This document shows, one piece after another, positions 60,502 to 64,000 of a stretch of 64,000 nucleotides of DNA. Position numbers and translations under genes: made by a program. This stretch comes from Marinobacter sp. HL-58 (GTDB lineage: Bacteria; Pseudomonadota; Gammaproteobacteria; Pseudomonadales; Oleiphilaceae), in the NCBI RefSeq assembly GCF_001314605.1, contig NZ_LIHP01000016.1:1-64000 (forward strand), in the 5' to 3' direction. The notes under the pieces are model-generated. The model saw only the letters and a program-made list of their open reading frames with translations. It made no database searches and was not told the origin of the DNA. Within the stretch, counting starts at the first letter, position 1. Each line of letters begins with the position of its first letter.

Positions 60502-62613
60502 ATGAAGCTGATTAATAATCACTACAAAGGCCGTTTCATAAAAAAATCGTTAAGTAGTGCATTAGTTCCATTTTTAGCAATCGGAGCCAGTACTGCTATT
60601 GCCGCCGATCAGGTTGACCAAAGCTATATCATTGAAAATGCAAAGACCGGGAAGGACTGGCCCACCCATGGTTTTGATTATGCGGAGACGCGCTTTAGCC
60701 CTCTTTCCCAAATTTCAGCGGACAACGTCGAAAACCTCGGACTTGCATGGTCCTACAACCTTGGGTCTGAGCGAGGAATCGAGGCTACTCCGCTTGTTGT
60801 GGATGGCGTGATGTACGTTACTGCTTCCTGGAGCATTGTACATGCACTTGATGCAAAGACCGGCAAAAAACTCTGGACCTACGACCCTGAAGTACCTGGC
60901 GAGGCGGGCTCAAGGGGTTGTTGTGATGTTGTAAACCGCGGTGTGGCAGTGCACTACGGAAATGTCTATGTTGCATCCTACGATGGTCGATTGATCGCTA
61001 TTGATGCAAAAACCGGCGAAAAAGTCTGGGAAACGAACACTCTGCCCGACAACGACATGAGCTACACGATTACCGGCGCACCTCGGATTGTTAACGGCAA
61101 CGTGATCATAGGCAATGGGGGGGCCGAATTTGGAGTCAGGGGCTACATCACAGCTTACGACGCGAAAACCGGAGCACAGAAATGGCGTTGGTATACCGTG
61201 CCGGGAAATCCGAACGAACCGTTTGAAAACGGAGCCATGGCTCGCGCCGCAAAAACCTGGGACCCGAGTGGAAAATACTGGGAGGCCGGTGGCGGCGGCA
61301 CTGTATGGGACTCCATCGTTTTTGATCCGGACCTGAATCTATTATATGTCGGCACAGGTAACGGCTCTCCATGGTCACACAAGAAGCGTAGCCCGGAAGG
61401 TGGAGATAACCTCTATCTATCCTCAATTGTTGCTCTCAATGCCGACACTGGAGAGTACGTGTGGCATTACCAAGCCACGCCCGGTGATAACTGGGACTAT
61501 ACTTCAGCGCAGGACATGATTCTCAGCGAGCTCACAATTGATGGAGAGCGTCGTAAAGTAATCATGCAAGCTCCCAAAAACGGCTTCTTTTTTGTTCTCG
61601 ACCGGACAAACGGTGAATTCATATCGGCCGACAATTATGTCGATGTTAATTGGGCCACGGGATACGACAGCAATGGTCGTCCAATAGAAGTTCCTGAAGC
61701 ACGATCCATGGACGAACCCTTCGATATCATCCCTGGGCCTTTTGGTGGACATAATTGGCACTCAATGTCTTTTAACCACCAAACCGGCCTAGCTTACTTC
61801 CCGTCTCAGCACATCCCTATCACAATGGTCGAGGACCCCTCCTGGGAAAGCATAGAAAGCAATGAGCCGGGACAACCCATGAGTGGCGTAGGTTGGAACA
61901 CCGCTTTCCAACTCAACGTAGCGCCACCATCAAGCAAGCCGTTCGGGAGACTTACAGCCTGGGATCCCATTACACAGCAGGAAGCCTGGCGTTACGAACA
62001 CGTCTCTCCATGGAACGGCGGAACCCTGACAACGGCCGGCGATCTGGTATTTCAGGGAACCGCAGATGCTCGCTTTATGGCGTTCAACGCGCAAACTGGT
62101 GACCCCCTATGGGAATCCCCAATGGGTACCGGCGTCATCGCAGCGCCCATCACCTATGAAGTGGACGGCACTCAGTATGTCTCTATTGCGGCGGGCTGGG
62201 GCGGTGTTTTTGGAAAATCCCAGAGGGCCTCCGACCTCAAGACCGCCGGCACTGTTTATACATTTGTCCTGAACGGTGATGCCGAGATGCCTGAGTTCAC
62301 CAAGTATCAGCTGAACTCACTGGTTTCCGGCGTTGAATATAATCCCGACTTTATTGAAGAAGGCACGGCTCTCTACGTCAGTAATTGCGTGTTCTGTCAT
62401 GGTGTTCCTGGTGTAGACAAGGGCGGAAATATTCCAAACCTGGGCTACTCAAAGGAATCAGTTATTGAAAACCTGGACGCCTTCCTGTTTCACGGTCCAT
62501 TCGTTTCCAGTGGCATGCCTGATTTTACCGAAACGCTGAATGAGACAGATGTCGAGAAAATAAAAGCGTTTATTCAGGGTACTGCAGACGCTATCCGTCC
62601 GAAAAGTCAGTGA
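60502..62613 (+). CDS. Quinohemoprotein alcohol dehydrogenase (PQQ and haem c)
   Basis: A 703-residue periplasmic enzyme. After the signal peptide comes an eight-blade PQQ propeller with the vicinal disulfide Cys140-Cys141 (SRGCCDVVNRG), a W-rich docking series, and the active-site Asp332 in GDNWDYTSAQ. A C-terminal cytochrome c domain binds haem through Cys629, Cys632 and His633 (NCVFCHG). It oxidises alcohols and passes electrons to haem and onward carriers. Residue 334, two after the catalytic Asp, is Thr rather than Asp, so the calcium type is favoured over the lanthanide type. It probably acts with the aldehyde dehydrogenase 14 bases downstream. Confidence 0.92.
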   Translation: MKLINNHYKGRFIKKSLSSALVPFLAIGASTAIAADQVDQSYIIENAKTGKDWPTHGFDYAETRFSPLSQISADNVENLGLAWSYNLGSERGIEATPLVVDGVMYVTASWSIVHALDAKTGKKLWTYDPEVPGEAGSRGCCDVVNRGVAVHYGNVYVASYDGRLIAIDAKTGEKVWETNTLPDNDMSYTITGAPRIVNGNVIIGNGGAEFGVRGYITAYDAKTGAQKWRWYTVPGNPNEPFENGAMARAAKTWDPSGKYWEAGGGGTVWDSIVFDPDLNLLYVGTGNGSPWSHKKRSPEGGDNLYLSSIVALNADTGEYVWHYQATPGDNWDYTSAQDMILSELTIDGERRKVIMQAPKNGFFFVLDRTNGEFISADNYVDVNWATGYDSNGRPIEVPEARSMDEPFDIIPGPFGGHNWHSMSFNHQTGLAYFPSQHIPITMVEDPSWESIESNEPGQPMSGVGWNTAFQLNVAPPSSKPFGRLTAWDPITQQEAWRYEHVSPWNGGTLTTAGDLVFQGTADARFMAFNAQTGDPLWESPMGTGVIAAPITYEVDGTQYVSIAAGWGGVFGKSQRASDLKTAGTVYTFVLNGDAEMPEFTKYQLNSLVSGVEYNPDFIEEGTALYVSNCVFCHGVPGVDKGGNIPNLGYSKESVIENLDAFLFHGPFVSSGMPDFTETLNETDVEKIKAFIQGTADAIRPKSQ

Positions 62614-62627
62614 TTTGAGGGAAAACA

Positions 62628-64000
62628 ATGAATACGTTTACAAAACATCCACATGGTTTAGAGAACAAAACCCTGGCGTTTCTGGCTCGTCAAAATCACC
62701 GTATGCTGATAGGCGGCCAATGGGTTGATGCTCTGGAAAACAAACGCATAGAGGTAGAAAACCCGGCTGAAGAAACGGTTATAGGAAGCATACCACTTGC
62801 ACATCCTGATGACGTTAACAAAGCGGTTAGCTGTGCAAAAAGTGCGTTCAATAGTGACGACTGGGGCCGAATGAGACCCTCCGCCCGTCAGAAAATGCTT
62901 CTTAAACTTGCAGATCTGATCGAGCGAGATGCCAGAATCATTGCTGAGCTGGACGCTATCGACAACGGCAAGTCTGTTGCTGTTGCCGAAGCTGTTGACG
63001 TAAGCCTGGGACTGGAATTCTTTCGCTACATGGCCGGATGGGCAACAAAAATTGAGGGCTCGACTCTTGATGTGTCCATGCCCTTTGCCCCGGCTGACTC
63101 TGACTTTTCTGCATATACCCGGCGCGAACCCGTCGGTGTTGTTGCCGCGATCATACCGTGGAACTTTCCATTTCTGATGGCCTGCTGGAAGCTGGCTCCG
63201 GCACTTGCAGCGGGCTGCACGGTTGTGTTGAAGCCTGCGGAACAAACCTCCCTCTCTGCGCTCTATCTGGGCGAGCTCATCGGAGAGGCAAACTTTCCTG
63301 ACGGGGTTGTCAATATCATTACTGGCGAGGGCCAGAGCGCTGGGTCGACACTGATAACTCATCCTGACATCAACAAGATTAGTTTTACGGGATCCACTGA
63401 AGTGGGTCAGATCATAGGCCGTGCTGCGATGGATAATATGGCGCGAGTTACCTTAGAGCTCGGGGGCAAGTCTCCCATGATTGTCCTCGCTGACTGTGAT
63501 CCCGAGAAGGCTGCGCAAGGCGCAGCGGCCGCAATCTTCTTCAACCATGGGCAAACTTGCAGTGCAGGCTCGCGACTTTACGTCCACCGAAGCATTTACA
63601 GTGAGGTCCTGGATCGGCTCGCCGAGTTGGCAGAGGCCATCCCCCTGGGCCCCGGCCTGGATCCATCGGCTCAAATGGGACCACTCGTGTCTAGGGTGCA
63701 GCTGGACAGGGTCTGTCACTACATTGAAACGGGCCGCCATGAAGGTGCACGCCTGGTGACTGGTGGCGAACGTGCTGACCGCAAAGGTTATTACGTTAAG
63801 CCCACTATATTTGCGACCGAAGACGATTCTATTGTCATAGCCAAAGACGAGATCTTTGGTCCCGTTCTGGTGGTCATTCCGTTTGATAATATCGAGAATG
63901 TCGTAGACCGGGCCAATGATAGTCGTTATGGCCTGGCGGCCAGTATCTGGTCAAACGATCTTTCCCAGGTGCAAAGCTTAATCCCGAAATTAAAAGCAGG
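62628..64000 (+). CDS. Aldehyde dehydrogenase, incomplete at the window end
   Basis: The first 457 codons of an NAD(P)-dependent aldehyde dehydrogenase, with the stop codon beyond the window. Family motifs are NGKSVAVAE, PWNFPFLMACWKLAPALAAG, FTGSTEVGQ, catalytic Glu277 in LELGGKSP, nucleophile Cys311 in NHGQTCSAGSR, and EIFGPVLVVIPFD. It should oxidise the aldehyde produced by the PQQ alcohol dehydrogenase. Because no stop is visible it is easily missed in an open-frame scan. The minus-strand frame beneath it (62658-63362) is a shadow. The ribosome binding site is TTGAGGG. Confidence 0.93.
   Translation, partial: MNTFTKHPHGLENKTLAFLARQNHRMLIGGQWVDALENKRIEVENPAEETVIGSIPLAHPDDVNKAVSCAKSAFNSDDWGRMRPSARQKMLLKLADLIERDARIIAELDAIDNGKSVAVAEAVDVSLGLEFFRYMAGWATKIEGSTLDVSMPFAPADSDFSAYTRREPVGVVAAIIPWNFPFLMACWKLAPALAAGCTVVLKPAEQTSLSALYLGELIGEANFPDGVVNIITGEGQSAGSTLITHPDINKISFTGSTEVGQIIGRAAMDNMARVTLELGGKSPMIVLADCDPEKAAQGAAAAIFFNHGQTCSAGSRLYVHRSIYSEVLDRLAELAEAIPLGPGLDPSAQMGPLVSRVQLDRVCHYIETGRHEGARLVTGGERADRKGYYVKPTIFATEDDSIVIAKDEIFGPVLVVIPFDNIENVVDRANDSRYGLAASIWSNDLSQVQSLIPKLKA

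Noticed and set aside
62658..63362. Minus-strand open frame of 234 codons under the aldehyde dehydrogenase
   Set aside because: The plus strand carries an unbroken aldehyde dehydrogenase with all motifs. The minus frame is a shadow.
1..64000. CRISPR arrays, rRNA and tRNA genes
   Set aside because: No regularly spaced repeats, rRNA-like blocks or cloverleaf sequences were noticed by eye. A dedicated search would be needed to exclude a tRNA.

Overview
The window reads like a chromosomal segment of a marine gammaproteobacterium, most likely Marinobacter or a close relative. This is inferred from gene content: a Flp/Tad pilus locus, a Wzx/Wzy-type polysaccharide operon with sulfotransferases, a PQQ alcohol dehydrogenase unit, and DUF6316-like and partner-switch genes. 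No rRNA or tRNA gene was seen, so the genus call rests on protein resemblance only.

Layout. 1-3.1 kb: small poorly known genes, a decayed second copy of one of them, and a candidate small RNA or attenuated leader. 3.1-6.5 kb: an OmpA-type protein followed by a long repetitive lipoprotein. 6.7-8.0 kb: a GGDEF/EAL protein. 8.0-28.3 kb (minus strand): one long exopolysaccharide operon in the order wzi, wza, wzb, wzc, rfbB, rfbD, rfbA, rfbC, wzx, sulfotransferase, GT2, sulfotransferase, three GT-B enzymes, an EpsG-type polymerase, remnants of a YdcF gene and of a UDP-sugar epimerase, a GT4 enzyme and a WecA/MraY-type initiating transferase. It should make a dTDP-rhamnose-containing, sulfated polysaccharide. 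28.5-42.4 kb (minus strand): a Tad pilus operon (flp, tadE-like, rcpC, rcpA, tadZ, tadA, tadB, tadC, tadD, a small periplasmic protein, tadG-like). It runs with overlapping stop/start codons into a SpoIIE phosphatase, RsbW-like kinase and STAS module plus two unrecognised small genes.

42.8-49.0 kb is the least explained part. It holds a protein with an internally duplicated module, a divergent 199-residue unknown, an active-looking GAF-GGDEF diguanylate cyclase, and a RecJ-fold protein that has lost every catalytic motif. 49.4-52.2 kb: a NarL/LuxR-type response regulator and its membrane histidine kinase. 52.4-54.0 kb: a lipoprotein of unknown role.

54.3-57.1 kb is a small integrase module: HD-domain protein, tyrosine integrase, excisionase and a divergent XRE repressor with palindromic operators between the last two. 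57.4-64.0 kb is an alcohol oxidation unit: an AcoR-like sigma-54 activator divergent from an outer-membrane MetA-like protein, a quinohemoprotein alcohol dehydrogenase and an aldehyde dehydrogenase cut by the window end. A well-formed -24/-12 promoter lies in the divergent gap.

Taken together, the middle 40 kb is a surface and biofilm region (EPS, Flp pili, OmpA-like protein, c-di-GMP enzymes, partner switch and two-component regulators). The strongest candidates for something undescribed are the RecJ pseudo-exonuclease cluster and the partner-switch module fused to the Tad operon.
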